A DNA stretch of 51,363 nt. Source: Candidatus Bathyarchaeota archaeon (lineage in GTDB: Archaea > Thermoproteota > Bathyarchaeia > TCS64). Where the stretch lies: positions 1-51,363 of the forward strand of contig JADHWM010000004.1 of NCBI GenBank assembly GCA_016783485.1, read 5' to 3'. The stretch's first letter is position 1. Each line of letters opens with the position of its first letter. The translations under genes were made by a program, and so were the position numbers. Shown here in pieces: positions 33,255 through 42,600 of the stretch. Under the pieces are notes generated by a model. That model saw only the letters and a program-made list of their open reading frames with translations. It was not told where the DNA came from and ran no database searches.

Positions 33255-34067
33255 TCACTGGACTCTGGGATAGGAGCCCAGTATTTTGATGAAGTTGGTG
33301 GATTCTCTCAACTCTTCGAGGGCCTCCTGCATCAACGGCTCATCCCTGTGCGCCTCGATGTCGATGAAGAAGGTGTACTCCCAGGGCCTCCCGGGGATGG
33401 GACGGCTCTCGATCTTCTTCAGGTTGAGGCTCCTGCTGGCGAAGGCCCTTAGTGATTCGAGGAGTGTCCCCGGCCTGTGATCGACGATGTAGGCGATGGT
33501 GCTCTTGTCGTTGCCGGTAGGGCCTATATCCTCGTCTCCAATCACGAAGAACCTTGTATAGTTCTCATTGTCGGACTCCAGGCCGCGGGCGAGGACAGCC
33601 ATATCGTAGACCTCTGCAGCCCTGGTGCTCGCTATGGCGGCTGCATCGCGGAGGCCCTCGTCCCTGATCATCTTGACGCTCCCCGCCGTGTCGTACCAGG
33701 ACACCGCCTCGAGGCTGCGGCCATCCAGGTACGCGCGGCACTGACCCAGGGCCTGGTGGTGGGAGTAGACCCTCTTAACGTCCCCGAGGGTGACTCCCTT
33801 GTTCGCGATGAGGCAGTGGGTCACCCTGAGTACAGTCTCCCCCTGGACCTTCAGGCTCCGCTCCAGGAGGAGGTCGAATGTGCGGACTATGCTACCCTCG
33901 AGGGAGTTCTCCGCCGGGACCAGGCCCAGGTCCGCTTCCCCATTCTCCACGGCGTCGAAGACGTCCTTCAGGTACGGCCTGGGGACGGGCTGGGCTTTTT
34001 CCCCGAAGTGCATGATGATGGCCTCCTCGCTGTAGGCGCCGAACTCCCCCTGGAAAGCGACCCTCAT
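33255..34067 (-). CDS. pheA: Prephenate dehydratase
   Basis: 270 residues from ATG 34067. The catalytic domain opens MRVAFQGEFGAYSEEA and contains VPAENSLEGSI and VYSHHQALGQCRAYL; a C-terminal ACT regulatory domain has the ESRPIPGRPWEYTFFIDIE motif that binds phenylalanine. It converts prephenate to phenylpyruvate. It is the last gene of the aromatic operon; its start overlaps the chorismate mutase stop by four bases. No tyrA-type prephenate dehydrogenase is in the window. Confidence 0.94.
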   Translation of the reverse strand: MRVAFQGEFGAYSEEAIIMHFGEKAQPVPRPYLKDVFDAVENGEADLGLVPAENSLEGSIVRTFDLLLERSLKVQGETVLRVTHCLIANKGVTLGDVKRVYSHHQALGQCRAYLDGRSLEAVSWYDTAGSVKMIRDEGLRDAAAIASTRAAEVYDMAVLARGLESDNENYTRFFVIGDEDIGPTGNDKSTIAYIVDHRPGTLLESLRAFASRSLNLKKIESRPIPGRPWEYTFFIDIEAHRDEPLMQEALEELRESTNFIKILGSYPRVQ

Positions 34068-34345
34068 GCCTGATCCTCCAGCTCTGCCTGTGTGCAAAGC
34101 GCTATGATCTCCCTGAACACCTTCTCCACGCTCCCGGGGTCGATCCCCGCCTCCTCCGCGAGGGCTCGGACCTGCTGGTAGACTCTCGCTTCCCGGCTTC
34201 TGTCCACGATTGGCCTGCTGTGGCGGTGCTTCATGGCTCCTATCTCCATCGCGACCCTTACCCTGTCCGCAAGCCTTTCCACGATCTCGACGTTGAGTCT
34301 GTTGATCTCGTCTCGCAGGGGACCGATCTCTTCCTCGTACGTCAC
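34064..34345 (-). CDS. aroQ: Chorismate mutase, AroQ class
   Basis: 93 residues from GTG 34345, all-helical AroQ type. IGPLRDEINRLNVEIVERLA has the Arg and Glu/Asp pattern of helix 1, then RVRVAMEIGAMKHRHSRPIVD and SREARVYQQVRALAEEAGID carry the remaining active-site residues. It rearranges chorismate to prephenate. GTGA overlaps the aroC stop. The track's upstream extension to 34456 lies inside aroC and is not real. Confidence 0.9.
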   Translation of the reverse strand: MTYEEEIGPLRDEINRLNVEIVERLADRVRVAMEIGAMKHRHSRPIVDRSREARVYQQVRALAEEAGIDPGSVEKVFREIIALCTQAELEDQA

Positions 34346-35448
34346 TTCTCGTCCCCCCCTGATACCCTGGGGATCAGCCCCGCCCTTATCGCGTGGTCTG
34401 CGAGGGTGAACGCCACCATCCCCTCGACCACGGGGACGGCCCGGGGTACTATGCAAGGGTCGTGCCTACCCTCGACGAGCAGCTCCGTCTCCTCCATCCT
34501 TGAGAGGTCGACCGTCCTCTGGGGCTTCCTTATCGAGGGCGTGGGTTTGACCGTCACCCTGCAGGTGATGGGCATCCCGTTGCTGATGCCCCCCAGGATC
34601 CCCCCGGCGTTGTTGGTCTCCATGGTTATCTCGCCCTCCTCGAACGCGTACCCGTCGTTCGCTTCGGATCCCTTCGCCCCTGAGTAGGCTGTCCCGAGGC
34701 CGAACTCGACGGCCTTCACGGCGGGTATCGCGAAGAGGGCCTTCGATATGTCCCCCTCCAGGGTGTCGAAGACCGGCCCGCCCACCCCGGGGGGCATGTT
34801 CAGGGCGATGCACTGGATCGTCCCCCCGAGGCTGTCCCCCTCCTCGGCCGCCCTCTGGATCGCCTCTATCATCCGGGTTGCCGCCTCGGGGTCGGCGCAT
34901 CTCACCGGGTTGCCCTCCGTGTTCGCCTTGATCTCATCGACGCTCGTGTCGCCCACTTTGATTCCCCCGATCTCGACGGTGTGGGCGAGGACCTCCACCC
35001 CCAGCGCCTCCCTCAGCAGGGCCTTCGCAACAGCCCCGGCCATCACGAAGCCAGCGGTGATCCTCCCGGAGAATCTCCCCCCGCCCCGGTAGTCGTTGAA
35101 GCCCCCGTATCTCACGTGGGCGGTCCAGTCGGCGTGGCCCGGCCGGGGGGTCCATCTCCTCTCCTCGTATCCCGAGGAGTCCCTGTCCCTGTTCCAGACC
35201 AGCATGCAGATGGGCGCCCCCGTGGTGCGGCCACCGTGTATCCCCGAGAGCACCTCGAGGCGGTCCGCCTCGTCCCTGCTCGTGGTCAGGCCGCTCTGGC
35301 CCGGGCGTCTCCTGTCGAGCTCTCCCTGGATCTCCTCCGGGTCGAGCCTGAGCCCCGCCGGGCATCCGTCCAGAACGACGCCCACGCATCTTCCGTGGCT
35401 CTCCCCGAAGCTGGTCATCCTGAGCGCTTTCCCTAGGCTGTTATCCAT
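34342..35448 (-). CDS. aroC: Chorismate synthase
   Basis: 368 residues. Signatures are SFGESHGRCVGVVLDGCPAG at the start, RRPGQSGLTTSRDEAD, HADWTAHVRYGGFNDYRGGGRFSGR and a C-terminal MEETELLVEGRHDPCIVPRA, covering the FMN and EPSP binding loops. It makes chorismate from EPSP. The start overlaps the aroA stop by eight bases and its stop overlaps the chorismate mutase start, so the genes are translationally coupled. Confidence 0.96.
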   Translation of the reverse strand: MDNSLGKALRMTSFGESHGRCVGVVLDGCPAGLRLDPEEIQGELDRRRPGQSGLTTSRDEADRLEVLSGIHGGRTTGAPICMLVWNRDRDSSGYEERRWTPRPGHADWTAHVRYGGFNDYRGGGRFSGRITAGFVMAGAVAKALLREALGVEVLAHTVEIGGIKVGDTSVDEIKANTEGNPVRCADPEAATRMIEAIQRAAEEGDSLGGTIQCIALNMPPGVGGPVFDTLEGDISKALFAIPAVKAVEFGLGTAYSGAKGSEANDGYAFEEGEITMETNNAGGILGGISNGMPITCRVTVKPTPSIRKPQRTVDLSRMEETELLVEGRHDPCIVPRAVPVVEGMVAFTLADHAIRAGLIPRVSGGDEK

Positions 35449-36715
35449 CGTTTTTCCTCCCGATTCTTGCGCCGAGGGCCTCGAGGTCCTCCCAGAAATC
35501 CGGGTAGGACTTGGAGACGCACTCGGCGTCCTTGACTGTGGTCTCTCCTCTCGCTGCGAGCCCCAGGACCCCGAAGGCCATGGCGATCCTATGGTCGTCG
35601 TGGGGGTCGATCACTGCGCCTGCAGGCGCCCCCCCGTGGATGGTTATCGTCTCACCCGAGGATTCCGTCTTCACGCCCATCCGGCTCAACCCCTCCACCA
35701 TAGAGGCTATCCTGTCTGATTCTTTTAACCTGAGGCGCTTTAATCCCCGGAGCCTGCTCTCTCCCTTCGCGGCGGAGCAGAGGGCGGCCACGACGGGGAA
35801 GAGGTCGGGGCTATCCGTGAGGTCCCAGTCTATTCCCCTCAGCTCGGCGCACTCGACGCGGATTCCTTGTCCACGGAATTTGGGCTCTGCCCCCATCTCC
35901 CCTAGGACCTCAACAATCGCTGCATCGGCCTGTCTGCTCCCTCGGTGGAGGCTCTCCACGGATACTTTCCCTGCTAGAGCCCCAGCCGCTAGCGTGTAGG
36001 CCCCAGAGGACCAGTCTCCCTCCACGGCGAACGTGGTGGGCGTGTATGCCTGTCGCTTGACCGTGAATTCCCTGTATCCCTCTGACGTCTCCGCCTGGAC
36101 CCCGAAGGCTCTCATCGCGTCCAGCGTCATCCCGACGTAGGGCGCAGACTCCAACCTCGTGGTGACCTTCACCCGGAGCCGCTCCCGAGAGAATGGGGCG
36201 ACGAGGAGGAGGGCCGAGACGAACTGCGAGCTGATGTCCCCCCTGATAGAGACCTCGCCTCCCTCGAATCCCCCCTTCCCGTGAACCTTCACTGGGGGAT
36301 TGCCGCCCCGGCTCTCGCAGTCGACGCCCAGCTGCCTCAGCGCGTCAAGGAGAGGCTCCACCGGCCTGCCGGAGAGAGAAGGCCCCCCCTTCAGGACGCT
36401 CGGCCCCTCCGCGAGGGCGCAGACCGCGGTCATGAGCCTGAGGGTAGTCCCTGACTCGCCGCAGTCGAGGTCTTCCGTCGGAGGGCTGAGCTTTCCCCCT
36501 TCGATGATCCAAGATCCTTTCAGCCTCTCGACGCCCACCCCGAGGGCCTGGACGACCCTGAGGGTCGCCTCGGTGTCGTCGGCGGAGAGGGGGGTTTCCA
36601 CCCGGCTCCTGCCCTGGGCGAGAGCGGAGCAGATTACGGCTCGGTGAGTCATGCTCTTTGACGATGGAGCCGCGATCCCCCCATCGATCTCGCTCCTCCT
36701 GACGGTGACCCTCAC
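35441..36715 (-). CDS. aroA: 3-phosphoshikimate 1-carboxyvinyltransferase (EPSP synthase)
   Basis: 424 residues, normal length. Conserved parts: APSSKSMTHRAVICSALAQG (PEP/shikimate site), GESGTTLRLMTAV, ISSQFVSALLLVAP and LRLKESDRIASMVEGL, with HDDHRIAMAFGVLGL near the end. It joins PEP and shikimate 3-phosphate. Two bases separate it from the aroK stop. Confidence 0.96.
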   Translation of the reverse strand: MRVTVRRSEIDGGIAAPSSKSMTHRAVICSALAQGRSRVETPLSADDTEATLRVVQALGVGVERLKGSWIIEGGKLSPPTEDLDCGESGTTLRLMTAVCALAEGPSVLKGGPSLSGRPVEPLLDALRQLGVDCESRGGNPPVKVHGKGGFEGGEVSIRGDISSQFVSALLLVAPFSRERLRVKVTTRLESAPYVGMTLDAMRAFGVQAETSEGYREFTVKRQAYTPTTFAVEGDWSSGAYTLAAGALAGKVSVESLHRGSRQADAAIVEVLGEMGAEPKFRGQGIRVECAELRGIDWDLTDSPDLFPVVAALCSAAKGESRLRGLKRLRLKESDRIASMVEGLSRMGVKTESSGETITIHGGAPAGAVIDPHDDHRIAMAFGVLGLAARGETTVKDAECVSKSYPDFWEDLEALGARIGRKNDG

Positions 36716-36717
36716 CT

Positions 36718-37230
36718 TTATCGGCCCTCCCTGAGGAATTCTATGATCTCCCGAGCCACCTGCGCCTGGGTCTTCCCACTTGTCTCCACGGCTTTATCGG
36801 CGGCCTCCAGGTATCTGGGCATCCGCTCAACCAGGAGGCGGGCTATGGGCTCCACCTTCTCCTCGACGCTGAGGAGGGGCCGCGTATCCCCGTCGGCCTC
36901 CACCCTCTGTAATATGATCTCGGGGTTGGCCGTTAGGAGGATCATCCTCGAGTTCCTCCTGAGGGCTCCCAGGTTATCCTCGTCGAGGACGGTTCCCCCG
37001 CCGCATGCGATCACGACGCCGTCCCGGGCCGCTATAATCCGGGTGGCCTCCTTCTCGAGTTCCCTGAACCCCTTTTCGCCTCGTTCCTCGAAGATAGCGG
37101 GTATGTCCATCCCGGCATAGGCGACAATGGTGTCGTCGAGGTCCACGAACTCCATACCCAGGGCCTCGGCCACGAGCCTCCCCACGGAGCTCTTCCCCAC
37201 CCCCATGAAGCCGAAGATCGCGACGTTCAC
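36718..37230 (-). CDS. aroK: Shikimate kinase, bacterial P-loop (AroK) type
   Basis: 170 residues. The P-loop is GFMGVGKSSVGRLVAEALG, followed by the shikimate-binding FVDLDDTIVAYAGMDIPAIF and ERGEKGFRELEKEA, and the GGGTVL glycine motif. The Arg-containing lid DGDTRPLL is present. This is the nucleoside-monophosphate-kinase-fold enzyme of bacteria, not the GHMP-family shikimate kinase used by many archaea. It is fully integrated in the operon, one base before aroE's end. Confidence 0.93.
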   Translation of the reverse strand: MNVAIFGFMGVGKSSVGRLVAEALGMEFVDLDDTIVAYAGMDIPAIFEERGEKGFRELEKEATRIIAARDGVVIACGGGTVLDEDNLGALRRNSRMILLTANPEIILQRVEADGDTRPLLSVEEKVEPIARLLVERMPRYLEAADKAVETSGKTQAQVAREIIEFLREGR

Positions 37231-37231
37231 G

Positions 37232-38080
37232 TCAACTCCCTCTCAGAGCCCCCACGACTGCCGCCTTCATGGTCTCCACCGGGGGGTCTTCGCCGGTCCA
37301 CATCTTGAACGCAGTCGCCCCCTGGTAGACGAGCATATTGACCCCCGGGAGGGTGGCGGCCCCGGCTTCCTCCGCCTCCCTGAGTAGCCTCGTCTTGATG
37401 GGGTTGTAGACCATGTCGAAGACGAGAAGGCCCGGGTGAAGCATCTCCTTTTGGACGGGTGTATCATTTGTTCTGGGGTGCATCCCCAGGGGGGTCCCGT
37501 TGACCAGTGTATCCGCCTCCTCGATGGCGGCTCGGAGGGTCTCCCTCTCGAGGGGAATCGATCTCACGGTCGCCCGGCACTCGGGGTTCGCCGATAAGCT
37601 CGTCGCCAGCTCCTCCGCCCTCTCTAGGGTCCTGTTGGCGATGGTGAGCTCCCGCACCGCCGTGGAGAGATGATAGCCGATGGCCCTGGCGGCTCCCCCC
37701 GCACCGACCATGACGACTCTCGCCTCCTCGACCCTCCCGTAAGCCTCGGTTAATCCCATCAGGGCTCCGGTGCCATCGGTGTTGTACCCCTTCAGCCGGC
37801 CGTCCTCGTTGACGATGGTGTTCACGGCCCCTATCCTCAGGGCGGAGGGGTCGACCCCGTCGAGGTGCTCGATTATGGCGATTTTATGGGGAATCGTGAC
37901 GCTACCACCGGCAAAATCGGTTCTACGAAGTTCTGTGGCCACGAGGGCACCCAGCTCATCCGGAGGCACTGATTTAAGCTCGTATCTATAATCGAGCCCC
38001 AGCTCCCGGAAAGCGGCGTTATGCATCACACCGCTCATGGAGTGGCCCACAGGGTAGCCCAGGAGATAGCAGACCCTCAA
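37232..38080 (-). CDS. aroE: Shikimate dehydrogenase
   Basis: 282 residues. The substrate domain opens YLLGYPVGHSMSGVMHNAAF; KIAIIEHLD contains the catalytic Lys and NTDGTGALMGL the Asp pair. The NADP-binding Rossmann motif is VMVGAGGAARAIGYHL and the adenine loop is ANRTLERAEEL. It reduces 3-dehydroshikimate to shikimate. One base separates its start from the aroD stop. Confidence 0.95.
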   Translation of the reverse strand: MRVCYLLGYPVGHSMSGVMHNAAFRELGLDYRYELKSVPPDELGALVATELRRTDFAGGSVTIPHKIAIIEHLDGVDPSALRIGAVNTIVNEDGRLKGYNTDGTGALMGLTEAYGRVEEARVVMVGAGGAARAIGYHLSTAVRELTIANRTLERAEELATSLSANPECRATVRSIPLERETLRAAIEEADTLVNGTPLGMHPRTNDTPVQKEMLHPGLLVFDMVYNPIKTRLLREAEEAGAATLPGVNMLVYQGATAFKMWTGEDPPVETMKAAVVGALRGS

Positions 38081-38081
38081 C

Positions 38082-38762
38082 TCAGACCCCCATGAGCGCG
38101 TAGATCTCCCTCATCTCGGCGAGGGTGAGCTGCCCGGGGGCGCTCTCCCCTCCCGCGTGGGAGCTGGCATAAGTGAACTCCCCTCCCATGAGGGGTGAGA
38201 GCACCCTCGACAGGATGCCGTCCCGCCCCATGCCGAAGCACACGAGCCCGCCCTCCCGGTGAGACCCGAAAAGGCCAAGGTAGACGAGGTTGTCCCTCGC
38301 GCTCTGTGCGGTCCCTATGATCTTGCAGACGTCTGCGCCGTGCTCCACCATGCGGCTCGTGGTCTCCCGGAGTTCCTCGCCCGATGGTGTCTCCTCGAAA
38401 TCGTGGTGTGAGACCACAAGACTCGCCCCGAGGGCCTTCACCCTTGATCCCAAGTCGTCCAGGTCAGGCGTGTTGAGCTCGAGATCGGCGTAATCGAACC
38501 CCGCCTCGACCGCATCGAGGATCGCGGCCACCCTGTCCGGCTCACTCAACCTCGAGTAACCCCCCTGATCCCTCCTCCTATTAGTGGCGATCAGGGGAAG
38601 GTCAGTCGAATCCCTGATACTCCCCGGGTCGCCCGGGGACTCCATGTAGTCGAACCTGACCTCGATGAGATCCGGACCCTGGGACACCGCGCCTTTGAGC
38701 CTCTGTAGTGCTTCAGCCGTGTCCTTGGCAGTGATGACGACACATATCCTGGGGCTAGCCAA
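38082..38762 (-). CDS. aroD: 3-dehydroquinate dehydratase, type I
   Basis: 226 residues from TTG 38762, preceded by GGGAGGGAGGGAG; the ATG at 38801 used in the ORF track lies within aroB. Type I residues are visible: the catalytic His in VVSHHDFEETPSGEEL and the Schiff-base Lys in DVCKIIGTAQSARDN, with RFDYMESPGD near the start. The start region overlaps the aroB stop by eight bases. Confidence 0.93.
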   Translation of the reverse strand: MASPRICVVITAKDTAEALQRLKGAVSQGPDLIEVRFDYMESPGDPGSIRDSTDLPLIATNRRRDQGGYSRLSEPDRVAAILDAVEAGFDYADLELNTPDLDDLGSRVKALGASLVVSHHDFEETPSGEELRETTSRMVEHGADVCKIIGTAQSARDNLVYLGLFGSHREGGLVCFGMGRDGILSRVLSPLMGGEFTYASSHAGGESAPGQLTLAEMREIYALMGV

Positions 38763-39837
38763 CTCCCTCCCTCCCGAGCTCCCGGACGATGAGAGTTTCA
38801 TCGATGGGCCTGATGACCGGGGCCGTCCCGATCCCCGTGGGGAGGACGAACCTGACCGATCCCCCCTCGACCTTCTTGTCCCTCTTAATCGCGTCGAGGA
38901 TTTCTACCAATTTCAGGTCGGGTATGCCGGTCTCCAGCCCGAGGCTCGCCAGGAGGTCCCGCTGCCTCTCCAGTTCCCCCTCCTTCATGAGCCCGAGCCC
39001 CACGGAGACCCTCCCTGCGAACCCCATGCCAATAGCTACGGCTTCCCCGTGCCGCATCCAGGGCGCCGAGAGGGTCTCCACGGCGTGGCCGAGGGTGTGA
39101 CCGTAGTTCAGTGCGGCGCGGATCCCCTCCAGGTCCCTCTCGTCCTGCTCGACGTATCCCGCTTTGATCGTCGCGCATCTCCTCACGACCTCGGTGAGGG
39201 CGCCCGGCTCAGCGTCCTGAAGGGCGTCTCCTTTTTCCTCGACCTTCCTGAAGAGCTCCGGGTCGGCGATCACACCGTACTTGACGACCTCTGAGAGGCC
39301 GGAGCGCAGCTCCCTCCCCGGTAGGGAGGCGAGGAGCTCCGGGTCGGAGACGACCAGCCCAGGCTGCTTGAACGCCCCGATGAGGTTCTTCCCCATCGGG
39401 TGGTTCACCGCGGCCTTCCCCCCGATGGCGCTGTCCACCTGGGCGAGGAGCGTCGTGGGGACCTGGACGAGGTCAATTCCTCTGAGGTAGATCGCCGCAG
39501 CGAAGCCGGCGAGGTCTCCCACCGCCCCACCCCCGAAGGCGATGAGCGTGGACCTACGGTCGAAACCGCGGTCCAGGAGCTCCCCGATGAGGCGGGCAGT
39601 CTCACCCCATGATTTCGCTTCCTCCCCGTCGGGGACAAGCACGATATCTGCCTTGAAGCCCGCCGCCTCCAGCGAGTTTGCGAGGGCTCCCCCGTGGAGT
39701 CCCCAGATGTTCTCACTGGTGACGACCGCGCATCCCGAGGCCGATGGGAGCCTCTCCGCGATGAGGCTTCCGACCCCGGATATCAGGCCTGGTGCGACGT
39801 AGACAGGGTAGCTTCTCTCTCCGAGACGGACCGTCAC
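38755..39837 (-). CDS. aroB: 3-dehydroquinate synthase (classical NAD-dependent AroB)
   Basis: 360 residues. NAD-binding GGGAVGDLAGFAAAIYLRG, then PTTLLAQVDSAIGGKAAVNH and GAFKQPGLV, and the metal ligands in the ALNYGHTLGHAVE segment are all classical AroB. Many archaea use a different enzyme (DHQ synthase II) fed by an aldolase product; this locus instead has AroB together with DAHP synthase, so it uses the erythrose-4-phosphate route. GTG start at 39837. Confidence 0.95.
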   Translation of the reverse strand: MTVRLGERSYPVYVAPGLISGVGSLIAERLPSASGCAVVTSENIWGLHGGALANSLEAAGFKADIVLVPDGEEAKSWGETARLIGELLDRGFDRRSTLIAFGGGAVGDLAGFAAAIYLRGIDLVQVPTTLLAQVDSAIGGKAAVNHPMGKNLIGAFKQPGLVVSDPELLASLPGRELRSGLSEVVKYGVIADPELFRKVEEKGDALQDAEPGALTEVVRRCATIKAGYVEQDERDLEGIRAALNYGHTLGHAVETLSAPWMRHGEAVAIGMGFAGRVSVGLGLMKEGELERQRDLLASLGLETGIPDLKLVEILDAIKRDKKVEGGSVRFVLPTGIGTAPVIRPIDETLIVRELGREGVG

Positions 39838-39875
39838 CGACCAGATACCGGAATCCAGAGCCTAACACGCACCCG

Positions 39876-40712
39876 CTAAATCCTTCGACCCACGGCTTCG
39901 GCGACGGGTCGGATGCCCTCCATGAGGCTGACGAACCCCGCCGGCCTCAGGGACTGGGCGCCGTCGCTCTTCGCCTTCTCGGGCTCATTGTGGACCTCTA
40001 TGATGAGGCCGTCTGCCCCCGCCGCGATGGCGGCCCTCGCCATGGGGGCCACTAGCTGTCTGTGCCCCGTGCCGTGGCTCGGGTCGACTACCACGGGGAG
40101 GTGGGTGACCTCCTTGAGCAGGGGGACTGCTGCGAGGTCCAGGGTGAATCTCGTGAGCTTCCCGAAGGTCCTGATCCCCCTCTCGCAAAGGATCACGTTC
40201 GCGTTTCCCCCGGCAAGGATGTACTCCGCCGCCCCAAGCCACTCCTCGATGGTGGCCGAGAGGGCCCTCTTCAGGAGCACAGGCTTTTCCGCCTCCCCGA
40301 CTCGTTTCAGGAGGGGGTAGTTCTGCATGTTCCTCGCCCCGATCTGGAGGACGTCTGCGTAGGACTCCACGAGCCCCACGTCTCCCGGGGCGACCACCTC
40401 GGTCACGACGGGGAGCCCCGTCAGATCCCTGGCTTCGGCGAGGATCTTCAATCCCTCCTCCTCTAGCCCCTGGAAGCTGTAGGGGAGGGTCCTGGGTTTG
40501 AAGGCCCCGCCCCTGATCATGTGGGCTCCGGCCTCCTTCACCGCGGAGGCCACCTCAAACAACTGCTCTCGGGACTCGACCGAGCAGGGGCCGGCGATGA
40601 CGACGACCCTGTCTCCGCCGATCTCGTGTGCTCCGACCCGGACTTTCGTCGCATCCATGCCCTCCCTCTTTGCTGCGAGCTTGATCCTTGGCGATATCTC
40701 TATTCCAGCCAT
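39876..40712 (-). CDS. aroF: DAHP synthase, type I-beta
   Basis: 278 residues. [20 protein letters not shown] and [18 protein letters not shown] are the PEP-binding signatures; [18 protein letters not shown] carries a metal-binding His, and the C-terminal [19 protein letters not shown] is typical of the I-beta group related to KDO8P synthase. There is no fused chorismate mutase or ferredoxin-like regulatory domain. It condenses PEP with erythrose 4-phosphate, which the preceding transketolase supplies. Confidence 0.95.
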   Translation of the reverse strand: MAGIEISPRIKLAAKREGMDATKVRVGAHEIGGDRVVVIAGPCSVESREQLFEVASAVKEAGAHMIRGGAFKPRTLPYSFQGLEEEGLKILAEARDLTGLPVVTEVVAPGDVGLVESYADVLQIGARNMQNYPLLKRVGEAEKPVLLKRALSATIEEWLGAAEYILAGGNANVILCERGIRTFGKLTRFTLDLAAVPLLKEVTHLPVVVDPSHGTGHRQLVAPMARAAIAAGADGLIIEVHNEPEKAKSDGAQSLRPAGFVSLMEGIRPVAEAVGRRI

Positions 40713-40719
40713 GTTTCCT

Positions 40720-41667
40720 TCATCTCCTCTCGATTACCCTGTGAACGGCCTCCGCTATCGCCTCAGGGGTCAGCCCCACGTGGGCGAGGAGTTCGGGGTA
40801 GCTCCTGCTGGACTCCCCGAAGCGGTCCCTTATCCCGATCCTCTCCATGGGCGTGGGGGCCGTCTCCGCGAGGGTCTCGGCCACGGCGCTTCCCAGGCCT
40901 CCTATGATGCTGTGCTCCTCGGCCGTGACGATGGCCCCCGTCTCCTTGGCCGTCTTCTCTATGGCGCCTGTGTCCAGGGGCTTTACCGTGTGCATGTCGA
41001 TCACTCTCACGTCGATTCCCTCCCCTATCAGCTTTTCCGCGGCCGTCAATGCCCGGGAGAGCATGATCCCGTTCGCGATGACCGTTGCGTCGGAGCCCTC
41101 CCGAAGGACGTTGGCCCTGCCCATCTCGAATTCGATGTCCTCGCCATAAATCGTGGGGGTCGAGCCCCGCATCAGCCTGATGTATACTGGGCCCCTGTAT
41201 TCCAGGGCGGCCCTGAGGGCCTCGACGGCGGAGGGCGCGTCTCCCGGGACCACGACCCGCATGTTGGGGATGGTCCTCATGAGGGCGACGTCCCCGTACA
41301 TCTGGTGGGACTCCCCGTCCGCGTGGGGCGAGAGGCCCGCGTGGGTGCCCACGATCTTTGCGTCGAGCCTCTGGCGGGCGATGCTGTTGGCGATCTGCTC
41401 CCAGCCCCTGCCGATTATGAACATGGCGAACCCGACGGCTATGGGGGTCTTCCCGGCTGCGGCGAGCCCCGAGGCGATCCCCAGCATGTCCTGCTCGCTT
41501 ATCCCCACCCGGACGAATCTGGAGGGAAAGCTCTCTGCGAAATACGTGGTCTTCGTGGAGGACGCGACGTCTGGGTCCAGGACCACGATGTCCTCCCGCT
41601 CCCGGCCCAGTTCGACGAGGGCCCTCCCGAAGCTCTCGAGCTGCGACGATTGCTCCATGGGATTCAC
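40720..41667 (-). CDS. Transketolase, C-terminal subunit
   Basis: 315 residues: the PYR and transketolase-C domains of a split transketolase. The thiamine-activating Glu is in [20 protein letters not shown]; the C domain has [16 protein letters not shown]. Its start directly abuts the N-subunit stop and it is seven bases from the DAHP synthase start. Within an aromatic operon the pair most likely makes erythrose 4-phosphate from fructose 6-phosphate. Confidence 0.93.
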   Translation of the reverse strand: MNPMEQSSQLESFGRALVELGREREDIVVLDPDVASSTKTTYFAESFPSRFVRVGISEQDMLGIASGLAAAGKTPIAVGFAMFIIGRGWEQIANSIARQRLDAKIVGTHAGLSPHADGESHQMYGDVALMRTIPNMRVVVPGDAPSAVEALRAALEYRGPVYIRLMRGSTPTIYGEDIEFEMGRANVLREGSDATVIANGIMLSRALTAAEKLIGEGIDVRVIDMHTVKPLDTGAIEKTAKETGAIVTAEEHSIIGGLGSAVAETLAETAPTPMERIGIRDRFGESSRSYPELLAHVGLTPEAIAEAVHRVIERR

Positions 41668-42600
41668 CTATGCGAGCTCAGCGAGGGCTCTGGCGAGCTC
41701 TGATGCGTCGGGGACGGCCTTGCTGAACTTGTTCCCCTCCATGAATGAGACTCCTTTCCCCTTGGTGGTGCTGGCGATGATGACGCTGGGCTTTCCCTCG
41801 GTTAAGGCGCAAACGTCGAGGGCGTCCAGGATGCTGGAGGGGTCGTTGCCGTCGGCCTCGATGACCTCCCAACCGAAGGATCGCCATTTCTCTCCGATGG
41901 GCTCGAGGGCCTTGGTCTCCTCGGTCCTCCCGGTTAGCTGGAACTGGTTCCTGTCCACGACGGCGACGAGGTTGTCGAGGCCGTGGTGCCCCGCCGTGAG
42001 GGCGGCCTCCCAGATCTGCCCCTCGTTGAGTTCCCCGTCACCGATGATAGCGTAGACTTTGTGGGTGGCCTCGTCCATCTTTGCTGCTAGAGCCATCCCC
42101 ACGGCGATGGATAGCCCCTGGCCCAGGGACCCCGTGCTCGCGTCGACCCCCGGGATAGTGTTCTCGGGGTGGCCCTGGAGGAGGCCGCCGAGCTTCCTGA
42201 GGGAGTTCAACTCCCCCGGGGGGAAGTAGCCGGCCTCGGCGAGGACGGCGTAGAGGGCGGGGGCGGCGTGCCCCTTGCTGAGGACGAGGCGGTCTCTCCC
42301 CTCCCAATCGGGGTTCGAGGGGTCGTGCCTCATCCTCACGAAGTATAGGACCGTGAGGACGTCGATCACCGAGAGGCTGGCCCCGAGGTGCCCCGAGCCG
42401 GCCTCCGCCACCATCCGGAGAACCCTCTGCCTCAGGCCCTTGAGGACTGAGCCCAGGGGCTTGAGCCCGGCCGTGGTCTGGACCATGGTCCCCAGGAGGG
42501 AGGGCTCCTCCCCGGCCGTCAGGTCGGTTATGAAGCGCCCCAGCTCCGTGAGCTCCACACCGGAGAAGTCGGAGGCCTCACCGTAAGTGATGAGATTCAT
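41668..42600 (-). CDS. Transketolase, N-terminal (TPP-binding) subunit, with N-terminal regulatory extension
   Basis: Residues from about 55 onward of the 310-residue track ORF are the transketolase PP domain: MVAEAGSGHLGASLSVIDVL, LSKGHAAPALYAVLAE, the cofactor motif GDGELNEGQIWEAA...NQFQLTG. The first 50 residues (MNLITYGEASDFSGVELTEL...) are not transketolase. They are the end of a winged-helix domain whose beginning lies upstream in the same frame (see 42601-42804), so the ATG at 42600 is not the natural domain start. ATG at codon 39 (MVQTTAGLKPLG) could give an enzyme-only form. First gene of the eleven-gene aromatic operon. Confidence 0.92.
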   Translation of the reverse strand: MNLITYGEASDFSGVELTELGRFITDLTAGEEPSLLGTMVQTTAGLKPLGSVLKGLRQRVLRMVAEAGSGHLGASLSVIDVLTVLYFVRMRHDPSNPDWEGRDRLVLSKGHAAPALYAVLAEAGYFPPGELNSLRKLGGLLQGHPENTIPGVDASTGSLGQGLSIAVGMALAAKMDEATHKVYAIIGDGELNEGQIWEAALTAGHHGLDNLVAVVDRNQFQLTGRTEETKALEPIGEKWRSFGWEVIEADGNDPSSILDALDVCALTEGKPSVIIASTTKGKGVSFMEGNKFSKAVPDASELARALAELA

